Shown in pieces: positions 56,632 through 64,000 of a stretch of DNA of 64,000 bases. The position numbers were made by a program, and so were the translations under genes. The stretch covers positions 1,054,001 to 1,118,000 of the forward strand of contig NZ_BMYZ01000001.1 in NCBI RefSeq assembly GCF_014652535.1, written 5' to 3'. The stretch comes from Cellvibrio zantedeschiae. GTDB lineage: Bacteria > Pseudomonadota > Gammaproteobacteria > Pseudomonadales > Cellvibrionaceae. How positions within the stretch are numbered: position 1 is the stretch's first letter; every line of letters starts with the position of its first letter. The notes below the pieces were generated by a model. That model saw nothing but the letters and a program-made list of their open reading frames with translations, was not told the origin of the DNA and made no database searches.

Positions 56632-58002
56632 TTATTTACTGGCAGTGGCTTCGCCATCAATTGGCTTTTCCGGATGACGTAAATCCAACCTCACTCTCAA
56701 TTCTCTTCCTTTTACTGTTACTGCTTTTCCGTTTTCTGTTTTGATTGGAAATTGTGCATTTTGAATCGCTGTTGTTATCTGCTTTTCGAGAAATACTTTG
56801 GCTTCTGGCTTACCATTTGTACAATTGACTGTAATATCGAAACCTTTTCCCTTTTCGTCTACTGAATAGGGGGCAGTGCATTCTCCTAAATACCCTGTTG
56901 CGATGGACTCTTTGGGGATGCTGAGTGGAATTGCGTTTGCATAAACATCGGGTTGATTTTTGGTTCGAATTTTAATATCGCTAGTGCTACTTCTATCTTC
57001 TGTAGAGTATCCTGTTACAGAAAATCCAGCACACAAGAGGAATAATGTTATAGCAGTGAATGTTTTCCCATAGGTTTTGGTAAAACTTACATCGCGTACA
57101 AACAGCCGTGTAATACGATTTAACAATAAATTCTTATGACCTGCTATTGCTAATACTAATGTGTTGCTATTTTTCATTTCCGCAAACTCCTTAAGTGTAT
57201 GTGCATAAAAAAGTGGGTCGCCACAGACGGATATGGCTATATCGTCGCAAGCGTTTTCACGTTCTTCATCCATTTTGGAGGATATCCAGCGAACAAATGG
57301 ATTAAAGAAATAAAGGGATGTCACAATGGTTTGCAAACTGCTAATGAGATAGTCATTCCTGCGAACATGGCCTAGTTCATGAAGCAAAATGACTTCCACC
57401 TGTTTGCTAGATAAACCTGTTAGAAGGCTTGCAGGTAAAAGTACGACAGGTTTGAAATGACCTATGATGCAGGGAATGTCGACAATATCTGAAATACGTA
57501 GCTGCACCGGTTGTGTAATACCAAGGTTATTTTTCAGTTCATTGAAGGCAGTTAACCATTGTTCACTTGCTTGATTGTTTTTATGGTTTTTAATTCGTTG
57601 GCAATAGAAAAAATCAGCCAGATATTTACAAATATATAAGCAAAACCCGATTAACCAGCAAAATACGATTTGATTAATGTGCGCGTTAATAAAGCCTGAT
57701 AGGGTTTGTTTGTAGGGCTCATGAGCGACAGCAACTGTGCTATTTAAGAAATTATTTTCAGCTATAACGACGCTAACCTTATCCTGCAGGTTGGTGTAGA
57801 AGGTAGCCAAGCTCGCAAAGATACAACTCACTAAACCCACAACACTTATCCAGTAACGTGTACTGGCACGAGATTTTTTTGTGAATGCATAACTACTAAC
57901 GACGCAGAGTGCGATCAGGCTGCACTGCCAGAGCGAATGAATCAGCGTCCAACCAATTGCATAGATAAATTCGGAGCTTACTAGCTTGGCTAAAGTATTC
58001 AT
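56632..58002 (-). CDS. M56 (BlaR1-type) membrane metallopeptidase with TonB-like C-terminus
   Basis: A 456-residue protein. Four predicted helices (about 12-40, 50-70, 108-132, 310-325) with the gluzincin-type zinc motif HELGH at 208-212 in VEVILLHELGHVRRNDYL. The C-terminal 120 residues lie outside the membrane and resemble a TonB C-terminal domain (GYLGECTAPYSVDEKGKGFDI through the DLRHPEKP end). No penicillin-binding domain is present, so this is not a classical beta-lactam sensor. The start overlaps the blaI-like stop by 4 bp (ATGA), so the two are coupled. It probably cleaves the BlaI-like repressor when it senses an unknown envelope signal. Confidence 0.9.
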   Translation of the reverse strand: MNTLAKLVSSEFIYAIGWTLIHSLWQCSLIALCVVSSYAFTKKSRASTRYWISVVGLVSCIFASLATFYTNLQDKVSVVIAENNFLNSTVAVAHEPYKQTLSGFINAHINQIVFCWLIGFCLYICKYLADFFYCQRIKNHKNNQASEQWLTAFNELKNNLGITQPVQLRISDIVDIPCIIGHFKPVVLLPASLLTGLSSKQVEVILLHELGHVRRNDYLISSLQTIVTSLYFFNPFVRWISSKMDEERENACDDIAISVCGDPLFYAHTLKEFAEMKNSNTLVLAIAGHKNLLLNRITRLFVRDVSFTKTYGKTFTAITLFLLCAGFSVTGYSTEDRSSTSDIKIRTKNQPDVYANAIPLSIPKESIATGYLGECTAPYSVDEKGKGFDITVNCTNGKPEAKVFLEKQITTAIQNAQFPIKTENGKAVTVKGRELRVRLDLRHPEKPIDGEATASK

Positions 58003-58370
58003 TTTTTACTCTCCATTTCTGCTAAAAAGTCTTTAATGTCTTTTAGTTCCTGCTTGGAAATTTTTTCACTTCCTAACAGCTGCATCACCAGTTTCGATTT
58101 TGATCCACCAAATGCAGAGTGGAGTAGGCGGTTGAGCATTGTTGTTTGGGTGTCTTGTTGCTCAGCAGTGGGGAAATAAATGTGGCTTTTGCCATCTTTT
58201 TTTCTTCCCAATAATCCTTTCTGCTCCATGATCTGCATGGTTTTTAGAGTTGTCGTATAACCCACAGGTTTTGTTTTGCAGAGTTCATCATTCACTGCCT
58301 GGACTTTGGCTTCACCAAGGCTCCAGATAATGCGCAATATTTCCAGTTCGGCTGGGGTTGGGTTTGCCAT
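57999..58370 (-). CDS. blaI: BlaI/MecI-family transcriptional repressor
   Basis: A 123-residue winged-helix repressor: PTPAELEILRIIWSLGEAKVQAV, GYTTTLKTMQIMEQKGLLGRKKDGKSHIYF, and the C-terminal dimerisation region SKQELKDIKDFLAEME. In the family, the cognate M56 protease inactivates it to switch on target genes. It is the first gene of the blaI-M56 pair; the repeats just upstream (58391-58435) are its likely operator, so it should repress its own operon. The symbol is by family only. Confidence 0.92.
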   Translation of the reverse strand: MANPTPAELEILRIIWSLGEAKVQAVNDELCKTKPVGYTTTLKTMQIMEQKGLLGRKKDGKSHIYFPTAEQQDTQTTMLNRLLHSAFGGSKSKLVMQLLGSEKISKQELKDIKDFLAEMESKK

Positions 58371-58390
58371 AAGGGCTCCTATTGTTGCTA

Positions 58391-58435
58391 TTTACGTAGA
58401 TCTTCGTAGTAATTTATACGAAGGTTTACGTAGAT
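58391..58435 (-). promoter_or_regulatory. Probable BlaI operator upstream of the blaI-M56 operon
   Basis: CTTCGTA (58402-58408) and TACGAAG (58417-58423) form an exact inverted repeat with an 8-bp spacer. Flanking it, TTTACGTAGAT occurs twice as a direct repeat (58391-58401 and 58425-58435). BlaI/MecI bind palindromes with TAC and GTA half-sites, which all three elements contain. They lie 21-65 bp before the ATG, in the promoter position. Confidence 0.7.
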
Positions 58436-58575
58436 GCAAGTTTTAGAAGTGTAAAGATTCGGGTGAGGGGCTATATAAACGGATTGCGCTGAAGGCTTGG
58501 TGTTCGGATATGCGGGGTGTGGTAAGCAAAGAAAGGGTAAATGCATTGTGCATTCCCCCTTTCTCTGTTGAGAAA

Positions 58576-59406
58576 TTAAACTAATGTAATTTTTTCTTTC
58601 GTGATCAGAATTTTTCTTTCTTTATAGAGCTTGCTCAGCGCATTTTTATAAATGCCTTTGCTAACTTTGTATTGCGCGTAAATTTCTTCTGGCTCGCTTT
58701 TATCGGTAAGGGTTGATACTCCGCCGTTTTCTTTTAGGAAGTTTAAAATAACATCGGTAAGCTCATCGCGTACTTTGCTGTTTACGGGTTGCAAGCTCAA
58801 ACCGATTTTGCGATCCGGCCGGATTTCTTTTATGTACCCTTTAAGCTTTTCACCGTAGAGCAAAGTGCGTGGAGAGTTATCGCGGAAAATTAAACCTAAA
58901 TGGGTGTGATTGATAACAGCTTTGAAACCTAAGTCCGTGCGGCCGCAAATAATTAAATTGACTTCTTGTTGTACTTTTAATCCGCTCGCGCGTTCTTCCA
59001 GGTGATGGCTTAAGCGTGATGATGCAGTTATACGCGATGTGTGTTGATCCAAATAAACAGTTACGACATAACTATTACCTGCTTCCATAGGCTTTAGCTG
59101 TTCGTTGTAAGGCACTAGCAAATCTTTCGGTAAGCCCCAGTCCAAAAAAGCGCCTACAGCATTAACGTCTTTTACTTCCAAATGTGCGCATTGACCAACC
59201 ATCACTTTTGGAGTCAGGGTTGTTGCGATTATGCAGTCATCGGAATCGAGATAAATAAATACATCAAGTTCATCGCCAATTTTTGCGCTGGAGGGAACAT
59301 AACGTTTAGGCAGTAAAATATTGCCGTATTTATCGCCATCCAGGAAAAGACCAAAATCGACTTGTTTAATCACTCGCAAGCGATTCATTTGACCAATGTT
59401 AAGCAT
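58576..59406 (-). CDS. S1-domain RNA-binding protein, CvfB/YitL-like
   Basis: A 276-residue protein made of S1-like OB folds. The N-terminal fold begins IGQMNRLRVIKQVDFGLFLDGDKYGNILLP, the second (about 70-140) has VNAVGAFLDWGLPKDLLVPYNEQ, and a third (about 145-215) ends GYIKEIRPDRKIGLSLQP. A winged-helix C-terminus follows (EIYAQYKVSKGIYKNALSKLYKERKI). This three-S1 plus winged-helix arrangement is that of CvfB. It is monocistronic and no specific RNA target can be named. Confidence 0.9.
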   Translation of the reverse strand: MLNIGQMNRLRVIKQVDFGLFLDGDKYGNILLPKRYVPSSAKIGDELDVFIYLDSDDCIIATTLTPKVMVGQCAHLEVKDVNAVGAFLDWGLPKDLLVPYNEQLKPMEAGNSYVVTVYLDQHTSRITASSRLSHHLEERASGLKVQQEVNLIICGRTDLGFKAVINHTHLGLIFRDNSPRTLLYGEKLKGYIKEIRPDRKIGLSLQPVNSKVRDELTDVILNFLKENGGVSTLTDKSEPEEIYAQYKVSKGIYKNALSKLYKERKILITKEKITLV

Positions 59407-59490
59407 GTTTAACCTTTTGTTTACAGGGCATAATGGGCGCTATTGTAAAGCCTGCGTGTGATTAATGCTGATTTAATGTGTGAGTACTTT

Positions 59491-60570
59491 ATGGAACTGT
59501 TTTCGTTTACCGCTCGCGAGCGTCGCTTCGCTTTAGAGCTGGATTTTGATTTGAAGTTAGAGCGTTTGGTCGTAGATGGTACGGTTATGTCGGTTAAGCC
59601 TTTGGGCGACCCTGCAGGAACTCATTTAGCTGAGGATGAGCATTTGGGGCAATTCCAGCTGCAGTTCGCTGTTAATCCTGAGGCGGTAAAATACCAGCTC
59701 CAACTTAAGGATGCGGAAACCATAGTGGGTGAGGCTGAGTTAAGTGAGCAAGCCAAGGCTTTGGTTGCTAGCAATGCCACTATTAGTGAGGCGCCCCCAG
59801 CAGCCGCTAAAAAGGCCAGTGGGTTTGTGCTGGTAGGCATTGCACTTAAGTTGTTTAAAAGTGCCAAGGTAATAAAGCTGGCTTTGGTGGGGGCTTCAGC
59901 CGCTGTTTACAGTGTGTTGTTCACGGTCGAGTTTGCGCTAGCTTTGGTTGCCGTGCTTATGTTTCATGAATATGGCCATGTGCGAGCCATGAAAAAGTTT
60001 GGTATTGCGACCAAAGGCTTCTATTTGATCCCTTTTATGGGCGGAATCGCCATAGGTGATAAGGCTCGTACCCAGTGGGAATCTTTATATATCTCCATGA
60101 TGGGCCCGGTATACGGCTTGATCATGACATTGGTTTTCTTCCTCATTTATCTAGCTACCAATAGTCATTTTTGTGGTCTGGTTGCTGCGATCAGTGCATT
60201 TCTTAATTTGGTAAACCTTTTTCCCATACTTCCTTTGGATGGTGGACAAGTTGTTAAGGCTCTGGTGTTTTCCCGCCGCAACCGCTTGGCATTTTTGGCC
60301 TTACTCGTCTCTTCAGCGGTTTGTCTTTATGGGGCCTGGGTGCTTGGTTTCTACTTTCTATGTTTTTTCATTGTTATTGGGGTCGTCGACATCATTGCTA
60401 ACTGGTCGGTGCCTGTTGCAGCTGATTTAGTCCCGCTAAAAACCTACGGTATTTGGTTTTCGCTGCTTTGGTATTTGGGAGTGGCCCTCGCGTTTATCCT
60501 TATTATTATGATGCTTGTAGCTGCCCAAGTGCCCGGTGCCGAAATAGTTACTAAGATATTAAGTTCTTAA
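59491..60570 (+). CDS. M50-family intramembrane metallopeptidase
   Basis: A 359-residue protein with an N-terminal soluble part of about 105 residues with beta-strand character (LELDFDLKLERLVVDG), then about six helices. The zinc motif is HEYGH at 159-163 and the second M50 motif LPLDGGQ is near 248-254. It resembles SpoIVFB/Rip-type site-2 proteases without a PDZ domain. Start ATG 59491; the frame stays open to GTG 59458 upstream. The substrate is unknown. It stands alone, followed by a toxin-antitoxin pair. Confidence 0.88.
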   Translation: MELFSFTARERRFALELDFDLKLERLVVDGTVMSVKPLGDPAGTHLAEDEHLGQFQLQFAVNPEAVKYQLQLKDAETIVGEAELSEQAKALVASNATISEAPPAAAKKASGFVLVGIALKLFKSAKVIKLALVGASAAVYSVLFTVEFALALVAVLMFHEYGHVRAMKKFGIATKGFYLIPFMGGIAIGDKARTQWESLYISMMGPVYGLIMTLVFFLIYLATNSHFCGLVAAISAFLNLVNLFPILPLDGGQVVKALVFSRRNRLAFLALLVSSAVCLYGAWVLGFYFLCFFIVIGVVDIIANWSVPVAADLVPLKTYGIWFSLLWYLGVALAFILIIMMLVAAQVPGAEIVTKILSS

Positions 60571-60611
60571 TTATTGATCACATATAGACAATATATAAAA
60601 AAATGTACTAA

Positions 60612-60632
60612 TATGGATTTAAGTGTTCCATA
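60612..60632. promoter_or_regulatory. Possible operator of the toxin-antitoxin pair
   Basis: TATGGA (60612-60617) and TCCATA (60627-60632) form an exact inverted repeat with a 9-bp spacer, 33 bp before the antitoxin ATG. The TA antitoxins of this family are autoregulatory, so this position fits, but the arms are short. Confidence 0.4.
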
Positions 60633-60664
60633 CTTGATTGAGGCTTGGATTCCTAGAGGTACAT

Positions 60665-61060
60665 ATGATTGCTGTAACCCAAACATTGCCTGCCAACGCG
60701 GCACAAGCAGCGGTAGGCACAGTGCTGAACATCATGGACAAATGGGCATGTTCAGAGAAGGAAAAGATGGCCTTGCTTGGAATAGGGCGCTCTACCTTGC
60801 ATAAATACCAAGCCGCTCCTGCTAGTGCGCGTCTCTCCCCTGATTTGCTGGAGCGCATTAGCTACTTATTGAATATCCACGCCGTGTTGCGCATTCTTTT
60901 TGAAAACCCTGAGAACCAATACGGCTTTTTGCGGATGCCCAACAAAAATAGCTTTTTTAACGGCAAAGCTCCTATGGAGATTTTAAGCTCAGGTTTAATG
61001 AGTGCGCTTTATGAAGTACATCGCCATTTAGATGCTGTACGCGATGGGCAATTCGCCTAG
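60665..61060 (+). CDS. Xre/MbcA/ParS-type antitoxin (DUF2384)
   Basis: A 131-residue protein with an N-terminal Xre-like part (VLNIMDKWACSEKEKMALLGIGRSTLHKYQ, about 20-49) and the C-terminal DUF2384 segment (LNIHAVLRILFENPENQYGFLRMPNKNSFFNGKAPMEIL), which binds the RES toxin. The start is the ATG at 60665, with AGAGG (60655-60659) five bases upstream; another ATG 27 bp earlier is less likely. It precedes the RES gene by 22 bp. Role: neutralises the toxin and probably represses the operon. Confidence 0.93.
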   Translation: MIAVTQTLPANAAQAAVGTVLNIMDKWACSEKEKMALLGIGRSTLHKYQAAPASARLSPDLLERISYLLNIHAVLRILFENPENQYGFLRMPNKNSFFNGKAPMEILSSGLMSALYEVHRHLDAVRDGQFA

Positions 61061-61082
61061 TTGATGTGAGGAAGATGCGCTA

Positions 61083-61778
61083 ATGGATATCAATGCAATT
61101 CCTCATGTTAATTTTCTTAACCAAACGGCTTATCGTTTAATTCCCAGTAAGTATCCTCCTAAATCTTTATTTGATGACGTTGCTAATCACGAAGAATTCG
61201 AAATAATTTTTGCTATACAAGAGCTTACGAATCCGCGCATTCGCAACGAGCTTGGCAATTTGAATCGCGTGCCTGCTGAAGAGCGTCCCTACGGTATTCG
61301 CGGCTGCAATTATGCTTTGGGCCCTTTTGTTCATTTAAATCCCGCAGGCTCACGTTTTTCTAATGGAGACTTTGGTGTTTATTACGCCGCAGAAGATGTG
61401 CAAACAGCCATCGCTGAAACTCGTCATCATCAGCAAAATTATTTTTCAGGTGTTATCGGATTAAAGTTTGATCGGTTGTCCATGCGTTGCTTAAAAACGC
61501 AATTCTCTGCAAGTCTGTGCGATATTCGTGGCGACCAATTTAAAAATAATCCCTGGTATGACAAAGATAATTACACAGCGGCACAACAATTGGGTGCGAG
61601 CTTGAAGCGTAATAAAGACGAGGGCGTTGTTTATTCTTCTGTTCGTTTGGAAAATAAAACATGCTACGCGTTGCTTTCTCCCAGCGTGATAAAAGATGTT
61701 ATTCAAACAACCCACTATGAATATATTTGGGATGGCGAAAAAATTGTTGTCGCCTTGGAGACGACAGAAGTCGTCTGA
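61083..61778 (+). CDS. RES-domain toxin (NAD-depleting or ADP-ribosylating)
   Basis: A 231-residue RES-family toxin. Arg18 in YRLIP, the GSRFSNGDFGVYYAAEDVQ strand, Glu112 in AETRHH and the Ser pair near 185-186 in GVVYSSVRLE supply the Arg, Glu and Ser that name the family. Known relatives either degrade NAD+ (MbcT) or ADP-ribosylate proteins (ParT). All key residues look intact, so the toxin is probably active. It is longer than the compact toxins because of an N-terminal extension of about 75 residues, common to this subgroup. Follows the DUF2384 antitoxin gene. Confidence 0.93.
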   Translation: MDINAIPHVNFLNQTAYRLIPSKYPPKSLFDDVANHEEFEIIFAIQELTNPRIRNELGNLNRVPAEERPYGIRGCNYALGPFVHLNPAGSRFSNGDFGVYYAAEDVQTAIAETRHHQQNYFSGVIGLKFDRLSMRCLKTQFSASLCDIRGDQFKNNPWYDKDNYTAAQQLGASLKRNKDEGVVYSSVRLENKTCYALLSPSVIKDVIQTTHYEYIWDGEKIVVALETTEVV

Positions 61779-62019
61779 CCAAACGTGTTTTAAATCCCTC
61801 TGTATTTAAAAAATCATTTCTCATATTTGACGAATAACGATTATTGCGCCAAATTTTTCTGATTTATCTTTTGTTTGGTAATTTAACTGTTACTAAAAGA
61901 AGCAGCTCCCCAAAAATTTCTTATCTATCAAATAATCCGTTAGAATCATTAAGGCTGGCTATCAGTAGGGTTGAGCAAGCCGCTGATTTAATTTGATAAC
62001 AAACTAAAAAGGAAAAGCT

Positions 62020-64000
62020 ATGAACAGCAAAAAACATCAAATTCAATTTACAAAAAAAATCCTAACCTCTTTTATTGGCGCTTTCAGCTTATCTCTACTC
62101 GCACACACGGCCTCAGCGCAAATTGGTAGCGCAAGTGTGCAAGGTATGATTGCCTCACATCTTCAGCCGCAACCTGGCATTGAAGTTATCGCCAAAAATG
62201 TTGATAACGGTTATACCTTCCGCGCACTTACGCAAAAAGATGGTACTTACTCATTCAAGGGGCTTGCTCCCGGTAATTATCAAATATTCTTGGAAGCTGC
62301 TGCAGGTAAAGCACCTGAGCCAGTGGTATTAAAAGTTGGTCAATCAGTAGCGCTTGATTTCGAAATAGATAAGCCACTAACCAATGCTGATAAAGCAGAA
62401 GAAATTTTAATTGTTGGCTCGCAGCTTAAAATTAAAAGTAGCGGTGGCGAGATCGGCACTAACGTTTCGCTTGAGCAAATTAATAAGCTGCCACAAAACA
62501 CGCGTAACTTTTTAGCCTTTGCGGATTTGGCACCGGGCGTGCAATTTAATCAGGGCACCGATGGTAGTACGAGTATTAAAGGCGGTGCGCAAAGCCCGGA
62601 TGCAATCAACGTATTCATTGATGGTGTTGGTCAAAAGAACTATGTGTTGCGTGGTGGCGTAACGGGGCAAGATTCAAGCCGCGGTAATCCATTTCCACAA
62701 TCTGCAATTGGTGAATATAAAGTTATCACCCAAAACTATTCTGCCGAATATGATCAATTGAGCAGTGCGGCAATTGTAGCTGTAACCAAGTCAGGTTCGA
62801 ATGAATTCCATGGCGGGCTATTTTTTGATTACACCGACGAAGGTATGCGCAAGCCACGACCCAGTGAAGAAAAAAATAATAACGAAAAAGTAGAGAGTAA
62901 CCAAAAGCAATTTGGCTTTAATGTGGGTGGTCCTATCATTCAAGATAAAATGCATTTTTTCTTCGCTTATGAAGGAAAAAATAATGCAGATCCCAAAGAT
63001 GTTATTCCCGGAGGTGGTGCTACGGTTGCTGATTTACCTTCTGCATTACAAGCGCAGACCGGAGGTCGCTCAGCAGATTTTAAAGAGGATTTGTATTTCG
63101 GGAAGTTGAGCTACTTAGTTTCGGACGAACAAAAACTTGAGCTAACTGCAAAAATTCGCAAAGAAACAGAATTAACTGGAATAGGAGAGAGAAACGCTCT
63201 GTCATACGGAACTGACAAAAAGAACGATGAGACCCGCATTGATTTAAGTCACAACTGGCGTACAGACGATTGGATTAACGATGCGCATTTGTTGTATGAG
63301 GAAAATACCTGGAGTCCTCGCCCGCATTCGATGGGTAATGGATTTAAGTATTCAAACGGTGGCGGCCAGGCTATTTTAAACGTGGGAGGTGGCCCCGATT
63401 TTCAAGATAAAGGTCAATCAGGTTGGGGATTGCAAGAAGATTTTACTTATCTTGCCATTCAAGGTCACAGCATCAAAACTGGCATAAAATATAAATCGAT
63501 TGAGCTACATGCAAAAGAGCAACAACCCTATAATCCGCAATACGAATACAACCTGCAATATGATCGCAATGCGAGTGTGCCCTTCAAAGTAAGGTGGGGT
63601 GCGCCGCTAACTGGTATTGGCGATGGCACTGCAAAAGGCGACAACATGCAGTTGGGTATTTATATTCAGGATGAATGGACTGCTACCGATAATCTTACTG
63701 TCAACGCGGGTTTACGTTGGGATTATGAAGAATCAGATAGCTTCCTCGATTACAAAACCCCAACTGATGTTGTGGAAGGAATTACTAAGTGGGTAGGTAT
63801 TGGCAAATCTGATTTGGATATCAATGATTACGTCAGCACCGGAAATAATCGCAATTCATTTAAAAATGCCTGGCAACCACGTATAGGTTTCAGTTACAAA
63901 TTTAATGACGAGCATGACATGACCTTGTTTGGTGGCGTTGGTCGCGCATTTGATAGAAACCTGTTTGATAATTTGCAGCTCGAAACTACGAAAGCGACTT
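62020..64000 (+). CDS. Oar-like TonB-dependent outer-membrane receptor, 5' part (runs off the window end)
   Basis: An ATG at 62020 with GGAAAAG upstream opens 660 codons without a stop to the window edge. Signal peptide about 1-33 (ends TASA-Q). Residues about 36-118 are a carboxypeptidase-regulatory-like beta-sandwich (VQGMIASHLQPQPGIEVIAKN), then a plug domain (about 125-245, with INKLPQNTRNFLAFADLAPGV and FIDGVGQKN), then barrel strands with alternating aromatic residues. This layout is that of Oar/SusC-like receptors, which import peptides or glycans. The ligand is unknown; it may be regulated with the CAZymes. Confidence 0.92.
   Translation, partial: MNSKKHQIQFTKKILTSFIGAFSLSLLAHTASAQIGSASVQGMIASHLQPQPGIEVIAKNVDNGYTFRALTQKDGTYSFKGLAPGNYQIFLEAAAGKAPEPVVLKVGQSVALDFEIDKPLTNADKAEEILIVGSQLKIKSSGGEIGTNVSLEQINKLPQNTRNFLAFADLAPGVQFNQGTDGSTSIKGGAQSPDAINVFIDGVGQKNYVLRGGVTGQDSSRGNPFPQSAIGEYKVITQNYSAEYDQLSSAAIVAVTKSGSNEFHGGLFFDYTDEGMRKPRPSEEKNNNEKVESNQKQFGFNVGGPIIQDKMHFFFAYEGKNNADPKDVIPGGGATVADLPSALQAQTGGRSADFKEDLYFGKLSYLVSDEQKLELTAKIRKETELTGIGERNALSYGTDKKNDETRIDLSHNWRTDDWINDAHLLYEENTWSPRPHSMGNGFKYSNGGGQAILNVGGGPDFQDKGQSGWGLQEDFTYLAIQGHSIKTGIKYKSIELHAKEQQPYNPQYEYNLQYDRNASVPFKVRWGAPLTGIGDGTAKGDNMQLGIYIQDEWTATDNLTVNAGLRWDYEESDSFLDYKTPTDVVEGITKWVGIGKSDLDINDYVSTGNNRNSFKNAWQPRIGFSYKFNDEHDMTLFGGVGRAFDRNLFDNLQLETTKAT

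Noticed and set aside
60574-60804. Alternative frame starting before the antitoxin
   Set aside because: It overlaps the DUF2384 antitoxin in another frame; the antitoxin frame has the ribosome binding site and the domain.

Overview
The window looks like a chromosomal segment of a plant-polysaccharide-degrading gammaproteobacterium, most likely Cellvibrio or a close relative. Two things point there. A complete polar-flagellum and chemotaxis block runs in Pseudomonas-type order (flhA-flhF-fleN-fliA-cheYZAB-motCD-parC-parP-cheW-DUF2802). It is followed by hemicellulose-active enzymes: a GH26 mannanase, a GH3 glucosidase, a GH51 arabinofuranosidase, glucuronate isomerase and an Oar-like TonB receptor. 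The species assignment is inference. I saw no tRNA, rRNA, CRISPR array, phage or transposase gene.

Layout. 1-639: 5' part of a PAS sensor gene, cut by the window edge. 816-6359 (minus): secF, secD, tgt and queA, with no yajC in the gap where it usually lies. 6857-7435: small outer-membrane barrel protein. 7561-10633: translationally coupled ybhP-clsB-ybhN-like operon (lipid and envelope). 10642-12204 (minus): unrecognised 520-residue protein divergent from flhA. 12316-24730: flagellar and chemotaxis genes, starting with a clear sigma-54 promoter. 24735-27762: GNAT, PhzF and MocR genes that split this block, with three copies of an operator-like repeat. 27872-30776: ParC, ParP, CheW and a DUF2802 protein complete the block.

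30779-48437 is the accessory carbohydrate region: AEC transporter, uxaC, a pentapeptide-repeat protein, mannanase, beta-glucosidase, then a four-gene minus-strand operon (Gfo/Idh, Gfo/Idh, MFS, DUF1080) divergent from a LacI regulator. DUF1080 is the family now described as 3-keto-disaccharide hydrolase, so this operon may encode oxidation-dependent cleavage of a glycoside through a 3-keto sugar. Next to it lie a DUF1080-like C-terminal remnant, a perfect 22-bp palindrome over a strong promoter, and a coupled c-type cytochrome / beta-propeller gene pair that could be the electron-accepting or dehydrogenase arm of the same pathway. This is the best candidate for an undescribed system in the window. 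GH51 arabinofuranosidase follows.

48506-64000 is mixed: HDOD protein, cysteine synthase, NAD kinase, a PPP-type phosphatase, rhomboid protease, YeaC-like protein, aminopeptidase N, a BlaI/M56 regulator-protease pair with its operator, an S1-domain protein, an M50 membrane protease, a DUF2384/RES toxin-antitoxin pair, and the 5' two thirds or so of a TonB-dependent receptor that runs off the end. Several start codons were moved from the longest open frame to a position supported by a Shine-Dalgarno sequence or by ATGA/GTGA coupling; the reasons are given in each entry.
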